From Cupriavidus numazuensis (GTDB lineage Bacteria; Pseudomonadota; Gammaproteobacteria; Burkholderiales; Burkholderiaceae), in the NCBI RefSeq assembly GCF_905397435.1, contig NZ_CAJPVI010000044.1:1-64000 (forward strand): a stretch of DNA of 64,000 nucleotides. The letters run 5' to 3'. Both the position numbers and the translations under genes were made by a program. Shown here piece after piece: positions 17,595 to 25,925 of this stretch (position 1 is the stretch's first letter; the number at the start of each line of letters is the position of its first letter). Under the pieces are notes generated by a model. That model was not told where the DNA came from. It made no database searches and saw nothing but the letters and a program-made list of their open reading frames with translations.

Positions 17595-18239
17595 ATGAAC
17601 AGATTCGGTTTGATTTCCCTGGCACCGGTCGCGGCGGTGGCCATGATCGCCACGGTGCAGGCGCAGACGGCGCAGCCCAACGATCTCAAGGCAGCGCCCG
17701 ACCGCCTGGTGCAGGCCGCCGTGGAAGGCGTGATCACGACCATCCAGTCCAATCCCGAAACCCGTGGCGGCGACATGGCGAAGATCACTGCGGTGGTCCA
17801 GAAGCAATTTCTGCCCTACACGGATTTCGGCCGCACCACGCGGCTCGCGGTCGGCAGCGCCTGGCGCACGGCCACGCCGGAGCAGCAGAAGCAACTCAGC
17901 GAACAATTCACGCAACTGCTCGTGCGCAGCTATGCGGTGTCGCTGGCGCAACTGCGCGAGCAGAACGTCAAGTTCCGCTTCAAGCCGGCGCAGACTGCGG
18001 GTGGCTCGGGCGACGTGGTGGTGGAGTCGCGCGTGCTCAACAACGGGGACGAGATGCAGATCGACTACCGGCTGCAGCGCACGCCCAGTGGCTGGAGGAT
18101 CTACGACATCAACATGATGGGCGCGTGGCTGATCGAGGTGTACCGCAAGCAGTTCGCCGATATCGTCGCGCGCGGCGGCGTCGACGGGCTGGTGCAGTAC
18201 CTGGTCAACCATAACGCGCGGCAGGCGGGAGCGAGCTGA
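17595..18239 (+). CDS. hpnM: HpnM, MlaC/Ttg2D-like periplasmic lipid-binding protein
   Basis: 214-residue periplasmic protein with a signal peptide cut near ATVQAQTA (about residue 24). The MlaC/Ttg2D fold is shown by FLPYTDFGRTTRLAVGSAWRTATPEQQ, then VVVESRVLNNGDEMQIDYRL and GWRIYDINMMGAWLIEVYRKQF (segments). MlaC proteins carry a lipid between membranes; HpnM members accompany hopanoid genes. The ATG at 17595 gives the complete signal peptide. It is divergent from hpnN and convergent with hpnL (12-base gap). Confidence 0.9.
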   Translation: MNRFGLISLAPVAAVAMIATVQAQTAQPNDLKAAPDRLVQAAVEGVITTIQSNPETRGGDMAKITAVVQKQFLPYTDFGRTTRLAVGSAWRTATPEQQKQLSEQFTQLLVRSYAVSLAQLREQNVKFRFKPAQTAGGSGDVVVESRVLNNGDEMQIDYRLQRTPSGWRIYDINMMGAWLIEVYRKQFADIVARGGVDGLVQYLVNHNARQAGAS

Positions 18240-18251
18240 CCCGCCGGGACT

Positions 18252-19253
18252 TCACCGGGCAGCGCTTTCCGCCACCCCGCGCCGCCAGCGGCGCAGCTCC
18301 ACCCACTGCCACGACAGCAGCGCGGGCACGCCGAACAGGATTTCCCGCGCGCGCTTGACCAGTGCCAGCGCCAGCGACACATGGGCGTCCATGCCCAGCG
18401 CCTGGCCCAGCAGCAGCACCACGGCCTCCTGAACGCCCAGTCCGGCCGGCACGAAGAAGGCCACGTGGCGCACGGCCTGGGTGAGGGCTTCGATCGCCAT
18501 GGCTTGCCAGAACGGCACGGGGTGCCCCAGCAGCATCAGCGCAAACCAGATTTCGAGCGTGCCACTGACAAGGCCCACGAACTGCCAGCCCAGCGCAGCC
18601 AGCAGTTCGCGCCGGCGCCGGTTCAGCGCGCGGATCTGCGCATCGAGCCGCGCACCGTCGATCATGGTCACGATGCGGTGGTCTTCGCCAAACAGCTTGC
18701 GCGCGGCGCCTTCCAGCTTTTCGAACAGCGCCGTATGGTGCAGCGACAGCGCAAAGGCCACCGGCACCGGCAGTGACAGCGCCAGTCCGGCCAGGATGAT
18801 CCAGGCCTGGCCGCTGTCCTGCAGCGCGGCGACCAGCATCAGCACGCCCAGCGCCGAAAACAGGTACTGCGCGAACAGCGTGATCATGACTTCGACGACG
18901 ATGGAGGCCGTGACCGCGGTCGTGTCGTGGATGCGCAGCCGGCTCAGCCGCACGCCGACCAGTTCGCCACCGATGCTCATGGTCGGCAGCAGGCGGTTCA
19001 CGGCTTCGCGCACGGTGGCCACCCACCACAGGAAGCCCAGACCCGCTTTTTCTTCGGGATCGGCCGAGGTCAGCAGCACGCGCCAGCCCTGCGCATCCAG
19101 CAGCAGGGGCAGCGCGTGCAGCGGCACCAATAACAGCAGGAGCCAGCCGCCCTGTGCCATCACAGTGGCGATATCGCTGATGCCCTCATGTACGACCAGG
19201 GCAGTGAGCGCGAGCAGGCCCAGCAGGCCGGTCAGGTAAGCAATGCGTTTCAT
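18252..19253 (-). CDS. hpnL: HpnL, flippase-like integral membrane protein
   Basis: 333-residue membrane protein of the lysylphosphatidylglycerol-synthase transmembrane / flippase-like family (UPF0104), with about eight hydrophobic helices. The typical segment PTMSIGGELVGVRLSRL and FVPAGLGVQEAVVLLLG are present. HpnL is a regular member of hopanoid clusters and is thought to help move the hopanoid across the membrane, though its biochemistry is not proven. The ATG at 19253 lies 10 bases after the hpnK stop, in the same transcript as hpnJ-hpnK. Confidence 0.9.
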   Translation of the reverse strand: MKRIAYLTGLLGLLALTALVVHEGISDIATVMAQGGWLLLLLVPLHALPLLLDAQGWRVLLTSADPEEKAGLGFLWWVATVREAVNRLLPTMSIGGELVGVRLSRLRIHDTTAVTASIVVEVMITLFAQYLFSALGVLMLVAALQDSGQAWIILAGLALSLPVPVAFALSLHHTALFEKLEGAARKLFGEDHRIVTMIDGARLDAQIRALNRRRRELLAALGWQFVGLVSGTLEIWFALMLLGHPVPFWQAMAIEALTQAVRHVAFFVPAGLGVQEAVVLLLGQALGMDAHVSLALALVKRAREILFGVPALLSWQWVELRRWRRGVAESAAR

Positions 19254-19263
19254 GTAAGAGGGG

Positions 19264-20118
19264 TCAGGCTGGTGCGAGCACGTCGGCAAAGCCGCCGCGC
19301 CGCACACCGGCCGCATCGAGGGCCGCGCGCACGCGCGGCGACAGCAGCGCGGCCAGTTCGTCGGCGTGGCGGTAGCCGGCCATGGTCGGCGCGATGGCCG
19401 CGCCCGATGTGACGGCCGGATGCAGATAGATTTCGCCGATGCCTTCCGGCAGCTTCGAAAGCGCGGCGAGCAGCACCGCCTCATCCATTGCGCCGCTGCG
19501 TGCGATGCCGACCACGTAGTCATTGTGCGCGATGCCGGCACGCTGCAATCGTCCGCGCAGCAGCGCGAGCCACGGACGCAGCAGCAACGGCGCATCGGAT
19601 TCCAGCGGCAGGCGCATGGCGCGCAGGCCGAACTCGCGGCCGATCGACAGGATCAGCGACAGCACGGTCGGATGCAGGTGGAAATGCTTGTGCGTGTTGA
19701 TGTGGTCGAGCGGCAGGCCGGTGGCCGCGAACGCTTCGAACTGCGCGCGGATCTCGGCGGCCAGTTGCCGGCGCACATGCGGCAGGAAGAAAAATCGGCA
19801 GCCGTCGCGCGCCATCGCCGAACCAAAGCGGCCTTGCGCATCGACGAGATCGGGAATGGCCGCGCGCGGGAGCATGGCGGGGCCATCGGCGAGGACCACA
19901 TGCAGGCCCACGCGCAACGATGGCAGGCGTCGTGCGCGCGACACCGCATCGGCGGCTTCCGGCGCGGACACCATCAGGCTGGCGGCGTTCAGCACGCCGT
20001 CGCGATGCGCGAGTTCCACCGCTTCATTGACGGCGGTGTGCAGCCCAAAGTCGTCGGCGGTGATGATCAGGCCGCGCGCGGGGCGCGCGGCGGTGGCGGG
20101 GCTAAGAGACTGCAGAAT
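19264..20118 (-). CDS. hpnK: HpnK, hopanoid-associated deacetylase (ChbG/YdjC family), probable ATT start
   Basis: HpnK removes the N-acetyl group from N-acetylglucosaminyl bacteriohopanetetrol. The first standard start in frame is GTG at 20019, but that would delete the metal-binding motif LIITADDFGLH encoded just upstream in the same frame (about 20070-20038). No ATG, GTG or TTG lies between. The best candidate is ATT at 20118-20116, sharing one base with the hpnJ stop (TGATT, the layout of a TGATG coupling) with GAGG a few bases before it. This gives 284 residues, the usual family size. Other motifs: DHINTHKHFHLHP and the acidic N-terminal Asp pair. CTG at 20115 is an alternative start. 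Confidence 0.85.
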   Translation of the reverse strand: MLQSLSPATAARPARGLIITADDFGLHTAVNEAVELAHRDGVLNAASLMVSAPEAADAVSRARRLPSLRVGLHVVLADGPAMLPRAAIPDLVDAQGRFGSAMARDGCRFFFLPHVRRQLAAEIRAQFEAFAATGLPLDHINTHKHFHLHPTVLSLILSIGREFGLRAMRLPLESDAPLLLRPWLALLRGRLQRAGIAHNDYVVGIARSGAMDEAVLLAALSKLPEGIGEIYLHPAVTSGAAIAPTMAGYRHADELAALLSPRVRAALDAAGVRRGGFADVLAPA

Positions 20119-21542
20119 CAGGCCTCGTGGGATCGCAGGAAACGGAAGAACTCCACGCCTTCGCGCAGGCGCCGCTTCATCATGTCCCAGCTGCCGAGCA
20201 TCTCGCGCACGATCTCCCAGATCTTGCCGGGGCGGAAGTAGAACTGCTTATAGAAGCGCTCCACGCCGTGGTAAATCTCTTCCTTCGACAAATGCGGATA
20301 GCTGATCGCCGCAAGCTGCACGCCCTTGTCGTTGACGAGGTTGATGACCTTGTTCTCTTCGAGCCAGCCGTTGTCGACCGCCTGCTGGTACAGCGTGGTG
20401 CCGGGGTAGGGCGCGGCCAGCGATACCTGGATCGTGTGCGGGTTGATTTCCTTCGCGTAGGCGATGGTTTTTTCGATCGTTTCCTGCGTCTCGCCGGGCA
20501 GGCCCAGGATAAAGGTGCCGTGGATCTGGATGCCGAGCTTGCGGCAGTCCTCGGTGAAGCGGCGCGCGATATCGGTGCGCAAGCCCTTCTTGATGTTCAG
20601 CAGGATCTGGTCGTCGCCCGACTCGTAGCCGACCAGCAGCAGGCGCAGGCCGTTTTCCTTCATGATCTTGAGCGTGTTGTATGGCACGTTGGCCTTCGCA
20701 TTGCACGACCACGTAACGCCAAGCTTGCCGAGCCCGCGCGCGATTTCCTCCACGCGCGGCTTGAAGTCGGTGAAGGTGTCGTCGTCGAACATGATCTCCT
20801 TGACCTCGGGCATGTTCTCCTTGATCCATTTCACCTCGGCGATCACGCTCTCGGCCGAGCGCGTGCGGTAGCGGTGCCCGCCCACGGTCTGCGGCCACAG
20901 GCAGAACGTGCAGCGCGAACGGCAGCCACGCCCCGTGTAGATCGATACGTACGGGTGCTTCAGGTAGCCGATGAAGTAGTTCTCGATCTTCAGGTCGCGC
21001 TTGTACACGGGCGCCACGAACGGCAGCTCATCCATGTTCTCGATCATCGGCCGCTGGCCGTTGTGTTCGAGCGAGCCATCGGGCAGGCGATACGACAGGC
21101 CGAGGATGTCCTTGAGCGGTTTGCCTGCGGCGACATCCTGGCACGTGTAGTCGAATTCCTCGCGGCAGACAAAGTCGACCGCATCGCTGGCGCCGAGCGT
21201 GCCGCCCGGGTCGACCGCCGGCTTGGCGCCGACCATGCCGATCATCACGCCGGGTTTGCGCTTCTTGAGTTCCTCGGCGAACTTGGCGTCGGTCGGGAAC
21301 GACGGGGTGCTCGTGTGGATGATGACGAGGTCGTAGTCGACAGCGATATCCAGCGTCTGCTGCGGCGTCAGTTCATCGGCGGGCGCGTCGAGCACGCGGC
21401 TGCCGGGTACCAGCGCGGCCGGCTGGGCCAGCCAGGTCGGATACCAGAACGACTTGATCTCGCGCTTGGCCTGGTAGCGCGAGCCGGCGCCGCCGTCAAA
21501 GCCGTCGAAGGAAGGGGCCTGGAGGAACAGGGTTTTTTTCAT
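20118..21542 (-). CDS. hpnJ: HpnJ, radical SAM/B12-binding hopanoid enzyme
   Basis: 474 residues. An N-terminal B12-binding-like domain (about 1-170) is followed by a radical SAM domain whose 4Fe-4S ligands are the three cysteines of GCRSRCTFC (about residues 204-212). HpnJ is known to convert glucosaminyl bacteriohopanetetrol to the cyclitol ether. The start ATGAAAAAAACC at 21542 has GAGG upstream. It is translationally coupled to hpnK (one-base overlap) and lies 21 bases after the HEPN gene. Confidence 0.93.
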   Translation of the reverse strand: MKKTLFLQAPSFDGFDGGAGSRYQAKREIKSFWYPTWLAQPAALVPGSRVLDAPADELTPQQTLDIAVDYDLVIIHTSTPSFPTDAKFAEELKKRKPGVMIGMVGAKPAVDPGGTLGASDAVDFVCREEFDYTCQDVAAGKPLKDILGLSYRLPDGSLEHNGQRPMIENMDELPFVAPVYKRDLKIENYFIGYLKHPYVSIYTGRGCRSRCTFCLWPQTVGGHRYRTRSAESVIAEVKWIKENMPEVKEIMFDDDTFTDFKPRVEEIARGLGKLGVTWSCNAKANVPYNTLKIMKENGLRLLLVGYESGDDQILLNIKKGLRTDIARRFTEDCRKLGIQIHGTFILGLPGETQETIEKTIAYAKEINPHTIQVSLAAPYPGTTLYQQAVDNGWLEENKVINLVNDKGVQLAAISYPHLSKEEIYHGVERFYKQFYFRPGKIWEIVREMLGSWDMMKRRLREGVEFFRFLRSHEA

Positions 21543-21563
21543 GGAGGCCTCGATGTTGTCAGG

Positions 21564-22001
21564 TCAGGTCAGCTGCGGCTTGTTGGTGTGGAGCCAGGCC
21601 TTGACGTCAGCGATCAGTGCGGTGGCACTGGTAATGCACTCGCGCACGGCCGAAGCCGGCACGAGGTCGCCGGAATAGTCAGAGAGATTGCGCTGCTTGC
21701 GCAGGGCGTCGAGCACGATCATGCGATCGGCTGGCCAGCCGATCGTCTTCGTCAGCGATTGCAGGGTGGTCTGGTGGTGGCCGGGGCGGCTTGTCAGCGT
21801 GCGGTAGCCATTGGCATGCAGCGCGGCGAGCGCGGCTTGCATGATCGCTTTGTAGGCTGCGTCAAACCGGTTCTCATTGCTGAGAGCTTCGATGCCGGCA
21901 TCGCTGAGGTTGCGCTCAGCCCCTGCCAGCAGGCGCGCTATCTGCTCACGGTCAGGCCGGATCGCGTCCAGGCTGATTCCCAGCAAGTTCTCCAAGGTCA
22001 T
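21564..22001 (-). CDS. HEPN-domain protein, partner of the nucleotidyltransferase
   Basis: 145-residue all-helical protein of the HEPN group. The conserved C-terminal motif is LRKQRNLSDYSGD (about 100-112), containing the RN-x3-Y form seen in HEPN proteins paired with minimal nucleotidyltransferases. Canonical RNase HEPNs have R-x4-6-H; here the position is Tyr109, so RNase activity is uncertain. It overlaps the upstream nucleotidyltransferase gene by 50 bases, a typical toxin-antitoxin arrangement. The pair interrupts the hpnI-hpnJ order of the hopanoid operon. Confidence 0.75.
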   Translation of the reverse strand: MTLENLLGISLDAIRPDREQIARLLAGAERNLSDAGIEALSNENRFDAAYKAIMQAALAALHANGYRTLTSRPGHHQTTLQSLTKTIGWPADRMIVLDALRKQRNLSDYSGDLVPASAVRECITSATALIADVKAWLHTNKPQLT

Positions 22002-22572
22002 GGTCGCTTCCGATCACGAATAACTTCGGCTTCGCCAGCACATCGCGCAGGAACGCATCGTTGTTCGCCAGCCCCGCGCGCCATTCTTCGCGGGAGAGCA
22101 CCTTCGGATTGATCTCCCGCGCCAGGACGGCCTGCGCGGGGTAGAGCTGCTGTACAGCACGCGCGAAGCCGATGTCGCCGATCAGCATGATATCCACGTC
22201 GCTCTGCGCCGTCTCGCGTCCGCTTGCCGTCGAGCCATAGATGAAAGCTGTATCGATCTCGTGCGCGCAAGGTTGCAGTGCCTGGGCCAGGACGTCGGTC
22301 AGGCCCGAGGTCTTCCGCATGATGCTGGACAGCTCCTCGAACACCGGGGAGGCGCGATTGGCCCGATATGCGAGCTGGTTGCCGCGCGGTTCCCGGATCA
22401 GGATACCGGCCTGTGCCAGCTTGCTGAGTTCCTTGTGGAGCGTTCCCGGCGCGGTGTCCGTCAGTCGCGCGATTTCGCGCACGTGATAGGACGCCTCCGG
22501 ATGCAGCAGGAGCAGGCTCAGCACGCGGCGGCGATATTCGCCGAAGAGAGTGTCGGAGAGTGTTTGAAGCAT
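21952..22572 (-). CDS. HTH-nucleotidyltransferase (MNT) fusion, antitoxin/regulator type
   Basis: 206 residues. The N-terminal winged helix-turn-helix (about 15-75, SYHVREIARLTDTAPGTLHKEL) is followed by a minimal nucleotidyltransferase domain. The catalytic motif is intact: Gly113-Ser114 in YGSTASGRE and the metal-binding Asp pair in SDVD (124-127). Such MNT proteins neutralise HEPN partners by adding nucleotides to a tyrosine, and the fused HTH suggests autoregulation. The ATG at 22572 lies inside a 40-bp palindrome with a promoter immediately upstream. The AT-rich control region contrasts with its GC-rich surroundings, consistent with acquisition. Confidence 0.8.
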   Translation of the reverse strand: MLQTLSDTLFGEYRRRVLSLLLLHPEASYHVREIARLTDTAPGTLHKELSKLAQAGILIREPRGNQLAYRANRASPVFEELSSIMRKTSGLTDVLAQALQPCAHEIDTAFIYGSTASGRETAQSDVDIMLIGDIGFARAVQQLYPAQAVLAREINPKVLSREEWRAGLANNDAFLRDVLAKPKLFVIGSDHDLGELAGNQPGRDPA

Positions 22573-22611
22573 TTATGGCTACGATTGTAGCTAAAAAAGC
22601 TTCATTAGCAA
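22565..22611 (-). promoter_or_regulatory. Promoter with nested 40-bp palindrome for the MNT-HEPN pair
   Basis: Symmetric layout on the plus strand: TGAAGC (22565-22570), 7 nt, GCTAC (22578-22582), GATT, GTAGC (22587-22591), 7 nt, GCTTCA (22599-22604). On the minus strand a sigma-70 promoter overlaps it: -35 TTGCTA (22611-22606), 16-nt spacer, -10 TACAAT (22589-22584). Expected transcription start is about 22577, only some 5 bases before the ATG at 22572, so the mRNA would be nearly leaderless. Binding of the HTH protein here would block its own promoter. Confidence 0.65.
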
Positions 22612-22638
22612 GGGACGGGCGTGCACATGACATGGCGA

Positions 22639-23763
22639 TCACAGTGGGGTGCCGTCCTGGACCGGATCACGCACGGACAGGATCTGATCGCGCCAGCGCA
22701 CCCTCCTGCCGGCCAGCGCAGCGCCCCATCCGGCGAGCAACAGCGCATCGCGCAACGGCGCCCTGGCTGCGGGCGCCAGCGAGCCAGCTACCGCGCAGCG
22801 CGCAAGCACGCCGACCAGCGCCACGGCAAATATCACCGGCGTTGGCGCCAATACCACCCCCGCCACCAGCATCGGCCACGTAAAAGTAATGAACGTGAAC
22901 GCAAATCCCGCTGGGTTCAGCGACCGGATGGTGCGGAGCCAGCGCAGTTCATGCGTCCACAGTTCGGGCAATCGCGTCTCGGTCACGTCGGTGGTGACCA
23001 TCACGTCGGACAGCACGGTGCGCAGGCCCGCCTGCCGTGTCAGCTCGCCAAGCCAGAAGTCGTCGGCGAGCCGGTCGGACAGCGAGGCGAAGCCGCCGAT
23101 CTGCGCCAATGTGTCGCGCCGCAGCGCAATGGTGGCGCCGAACGCGAAGCGGCGCGAACCACCGGCGTGGGCAATGCGTACAGACGGCGCGAACCAGTCG
23201 TCGATGAACTGCGCCCCAAGCTTCGCCCAGAAAGCGTCAACCGGACGCCCGCGATACAGGCAGGTGACGATGCCGACGCCAGGGTCGGCCAGCGGTGCGG
23301 CGACGCGCGCCAGGTAGTCGTGCGGTACCGCGATATCGCTGTCGGCCACAACCAGAACGTCATGGCGCGCTTGCGCGGCCAGGTTGATCAGGTTGCTGAC
23401 CTTGAGATTGCTGCCGTGCACGCGCGGGTCGATGACCAGCATGATGTCGATATCCGGAAAATCCTGCTGCAGGCGTCGCACCATGGCAATGGCGGGATCG
23501 TCCGGGTCACGCACGCCGCACACGACCTGGTAGCCGGTGACGGACTGGCGGCACAGCGTAGCGAGGTTGTCGTACAGGCGTGGCTCGGCCCCGCACAGCG
23601 GCTTGAGCACGCTGGCGCGGACTTCGCCGGCCGCGGCGGCAGCCGGCGCACGTGCGCCGGCGCGCCGCGTCAGCACCGCGGCAGCCACGGCATAGCCCGC
23701 CGACACGCAGGTCAGCGCACTGCCAAGCAGGGTCGCGGCCATGGCCGCTGCTTCCGCGGGCAT
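22639..23763 (-). CDS. hpnI: HpnI, hopanoid glycosyltransferase (GT21-like)
   Basis: 374-residue inner-membrane glycosyltransferase like ceramide glucosyltransferases. An N-terminal anchor is followed by the GT-A domain with ADSDI (D-x-D, about 143-147), the acceptor-site region DDFWLGE and the conserved ELRWLRTIR (Q/R-x-x-RW motif), then C-terminal membrane helices (FITFTWPMLVAGVVLA). HpnI adds N-acetylglucosamine to bacteriohopanetetrol before HpnK and HpnJ act. The ATG at 23763 starts 6 bases after the hpnH stop. Confidence 0.92.
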   Translation of the reverse strand: MPAEAAAMAATLLGSALTCVSAGYAVAAAVLTRRAGARAPAAAAAGEVRASVLKPLCGAEPRLYDNLATLCRQSVTGYQVVCGVRDPDDPAIAMVRRLQQDFPDIDIMLVIDPRVHGSNLKVSNLINLAAQARHDVLVVADSDIAVPHDYLARVAAPLADPGVGIVTCLYRGRPVDAFWAKLGAQFIDDWFAPSVRIAHAGGSRRFAFGATIALRRDTLAQIGGFASLSDRLADDFWLGELTRQAGLRTVLSDVMVTTDVTETRLPELWTHELRWLRTIRSLNPAGFAFTFITFTWPMLVAGVVLAPTPVIFAVALVGVLARCAVAGSLAPAARAPLRDALLLAGWGAALAGRRVRWRDQILSVRDPVQDGTPL

Positions 23764-23769
23764 GAAGAC

Positions 23770-24930
23770 TTAGTGGGCTTCGGAGGTCTCTGCTCGGGCC
23801 GGCCGTTCCTTGCGCGGCTGGGCCCGGCCGATCTCGGCCAGCTTGATCTCGACGTGGCGCGAGAACACGTAATCGGCAGGGCGCTGGTTGTCGAGCGAGA
23901 TGTCCGGGGCCATTGCGCCATCGGTCTTCACGCCCCGCAGGCTCACGCCGAGCGCCTTGAGCGGATGCGCGAATGTATCGGCGACCGCGGTAGCCTCGTA
24001 GCCGCTGTGGACCATGCAATCGGCGCACTTCTCGTAGTTGCCGGTGCCGTAGGCGTCCCAGTCGGTCTCGTCCATCAGCTCCTTGAAGGTCTGCACATAG
24101 CCTTCGCCGACCAGATAGCAAGGCCGCTGCCAGCCGAACACCGTGCGCGCCGGGTTGCCCCACGGCGTGCAGTGGTAGGTCTGGTTGCCGGCCAGGAAGT
24201 CCAGGAACATGGTCGACTGGCTGAACGACCACTTCTTGCCGCGGCCGCGGCTCAGGATGTCGCGGAACAGCTGCTTGGTCTTGCCGCGGTTCAGGAAGTG
24301 CTGCTGGTCCGGCGCGCGCTCGTACGCGTAGCCGGGCGAGACGGTGATGCCGTCGACGCCCATTTCCTTGACTGTGTCGAAGAAGCTGGCCACGCGGTCG
24401 GGCTTCGCATCGTTGAACAGCGTGCAATTGATATTGACGCGGAAGCCGCGCGCCTTGGCGGCACGGATGGCCTCGACGGCGCGGTCATAGACGCCTTCCT
24501 GGCTGACCGAGTGGTCATGCATTTCGCGGTCGCCGTCCAGGTGCACGGACCAGACGAAGTAGGGGCTGGGCTCGTACTGGTCCAGCTTCTTCTCCATCAG
24601 CAGCGCGTTGGTGCACAGATAGACGAACTTGCGCCGCGCGACGATGCCGCGCACGATTTCGGGCATGTCCTTGTGCAGCAGCGGCTCGCCGCCGGCGATC
24701 GACACCACGGGCGCGCCGCATTCATCGACGGCGCCCAGGCATTCCTCGACCGACAGGCGCTGGTTCAGGATCGGATCCGGGTAGTCGATCTTGCCGCAGC
24801 CATTGCAAGCAAGGTTGCAGCGAAACAACGGCTCCAGCATGAGCGCAAGCGGATAGCGCTTCTGGCGCGCCAGATGCTTGCCGACAATGTAGGCGCCCAC
24901 GCGGGCGACCTGCAGGAACGGGATAGGCAA
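23770..24930 (-). CDS. hpnH: HpnH, radical SAM adenosylhopane synthase
   Basis: 386 residues. The radical SAM cluster ligands are Cys38, Cys42 and Cys45 in RCNLACNGC. HpnH attaches a 5'-deoxyadenosyl group to diploptene, giving adenosylhopane, the first step of side-chain building. I chose the TTG at 24930: it follows AAAAAGGAAG with normal spacing and gives the family N-terminus MPIPFLQVARVGAYIVGKHL. Longer in-frame starts to 25173 run into ispH. It lies 23 bases after the ispH stop. Confidence 0.92.
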   Translation of the reverse strand: MPIPFLQVARVGAYIVGKHLARQKRYPLALMLEPLFRCNLACNGCGKIDYPDPILNQRLSVEECLGAVDECGAPVVSIAGGEPLLHKDMPEIVRGIVARRKFVYLCTNALLMEKKLDQYEPSPYFVWSVHLDGDREMHDHSVSQEGVYDRAVEAIRAAKARGFRVNINCTLFNDAKPDRVASFFDTVKEMGVDGITVSPGYAYERAPDQQHFLNRGKTKQLFRDILSRGRGKKWSFSQSTMFLDFLAGNQTYHCTPWGNPARTVFGWQRPCYLVGEGYVQTFKELMDETDWDAYGTGNYEKCADCMVHSGYEATAVADTFAHPLKALGVSLRGVKTDGAMAPDISLDNQRPADYVFSRHVEIKLAEIGRAQPRKERPARAETSEAH

Positions 24931-24953
24931 GGGGACTTCCTTTTTATTCTGGT

Positions 24954-25925
24954 TCAGCCGGGGACTTTCTCGACAGGCTGGGGCGCGGCTGCGGCAGGCC
25001 GGACATCGGCCAGTTCGGCGGGCAGGCGGAATTCGGCATGCTCCTCGCGGCCTTCCATGGTGGACACATCCACCGGGCCCAGGCGGCGCAGCGCGTTGAT
25101 CACGTCTTCGACCATTTCCTCGGGCGCCGAGGCGCCGGCGGTAATGCCGACGATATTGGCCCCCGTCACCCACGCCGGATCGAGTTCGCTGCCGTCGGCG
25201 ATCAGGTAGCTCGGCACGCCGCTTTCAGTGCCGATCTCGCGCAGCCGGTTGGAATTGGAGCTGTTGGTGGCGCCGATCACCAGGATCACGTCGGCGCGCT
25301 TGCACAGGTCACGCACGGCGCTCTGCCGGTTCTGCGTGGCATAGCAGATGTCGCGCGTGTCGGGGCCGACCATGTTGCTGAAACGACGGGCGAGCGCAGC
25401 GATGATATTGCGCGTGTCGTCGACGCTGAGCGTGGTCTGGGTGACATAGGCGACCGGGGTGTCGGCCGGCAGGTCGAGCCGCTCGACCTCGGCCTCGTTC
25501 TGGACCAGGATCACCTTGCCCGGGATCTGGCCCATGGTGCCTTCGACCTCGGGGTGGCCGGCATGGCCGATCAGGATCACGGTCCGGCCGCTGGCCGCGT
25601 ACTGGCGGCCCTGGTTATGCACCTTGATCACCAGCGGGCAGGTGGCGTCGATGGCGTGCAGCTGCCGCTGGCCTGCATCAGCTACCACGGCGCGCGATAC
25701 GCCGTGCGCGCTGAAGATGGTGACGGCGCCCGCAGGGACCTCGTCGAGTTCTTCGACAAAGCGCGCGCCCTTGTTCTTCAATCCCTCCACGACATGCTTG
25801 TTATGCACGATTTCGTGGCGCACGAACACCGGAGCTCCATGCTTGACGAGGGCGCGGTCGACAATTTCGATCGCGCGCACGACGCCGGCACAGAAACCTC
25901 GGGGTTGAGCAAGAATCACCTGCAT
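24954..25925 (-). CDS. ispH: 4-hydroxy-3-methylbut-2-enyl diphosphate reductase
   Basis: 323 residues. The last enzyme of the MEP pathway, a 4Fe-4S reductase making IPP and DMAPP. The three cluster cysteines are visible: QPRGFCAG (Cys12), IDATCPLV (about 95) and DICYATQNRQ (about 195). HGVSR and TNSSNSNRLRE are also family motifs. The ATG at 25925 fits the family N-terminus MQVILAQPRGFC. Position at the head of the hpnH-I operon suggests a copy dedicated to isoprenoid supply for hopanoids; Burkholderiaceae often have a second ispH elsewhere. Confidence 0.93.
   Translation of the reverse strand: MQVILAQPRGFCAGVVRAIEIVDRALVKHGAPVFVRHEIVHNKHVVEGLKNKGARFVEELDEVPAGAVTIFSAHGVSRAVVADAGQRQLHAIDATCPLVIKVHNQGRQYAASGRTVILIGHAGHPEVEGTMGQIPGKVILVQNEAEVERLDLPADTPVAYVTQTTLSVDDTRNIIAALARRFSNMVGPDTRDICYATQNRQSAVRDLCKRADVILVIGATNSSNSNRLREIGTESGVPSYLIADGSELDPAWVTGANIVGITAGASAPEEMVEDVINALRRLGPVDVSTMEGREEHAEFRLPAELADVRPAAAAPQPVEKVPG

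Noticed and set aside
20127..22112. 661-codon plus-strand frame opposite hpnJ and the HEPN gene
   Set aside because: Shadow of real minus-strand genes, with no family resemblance.
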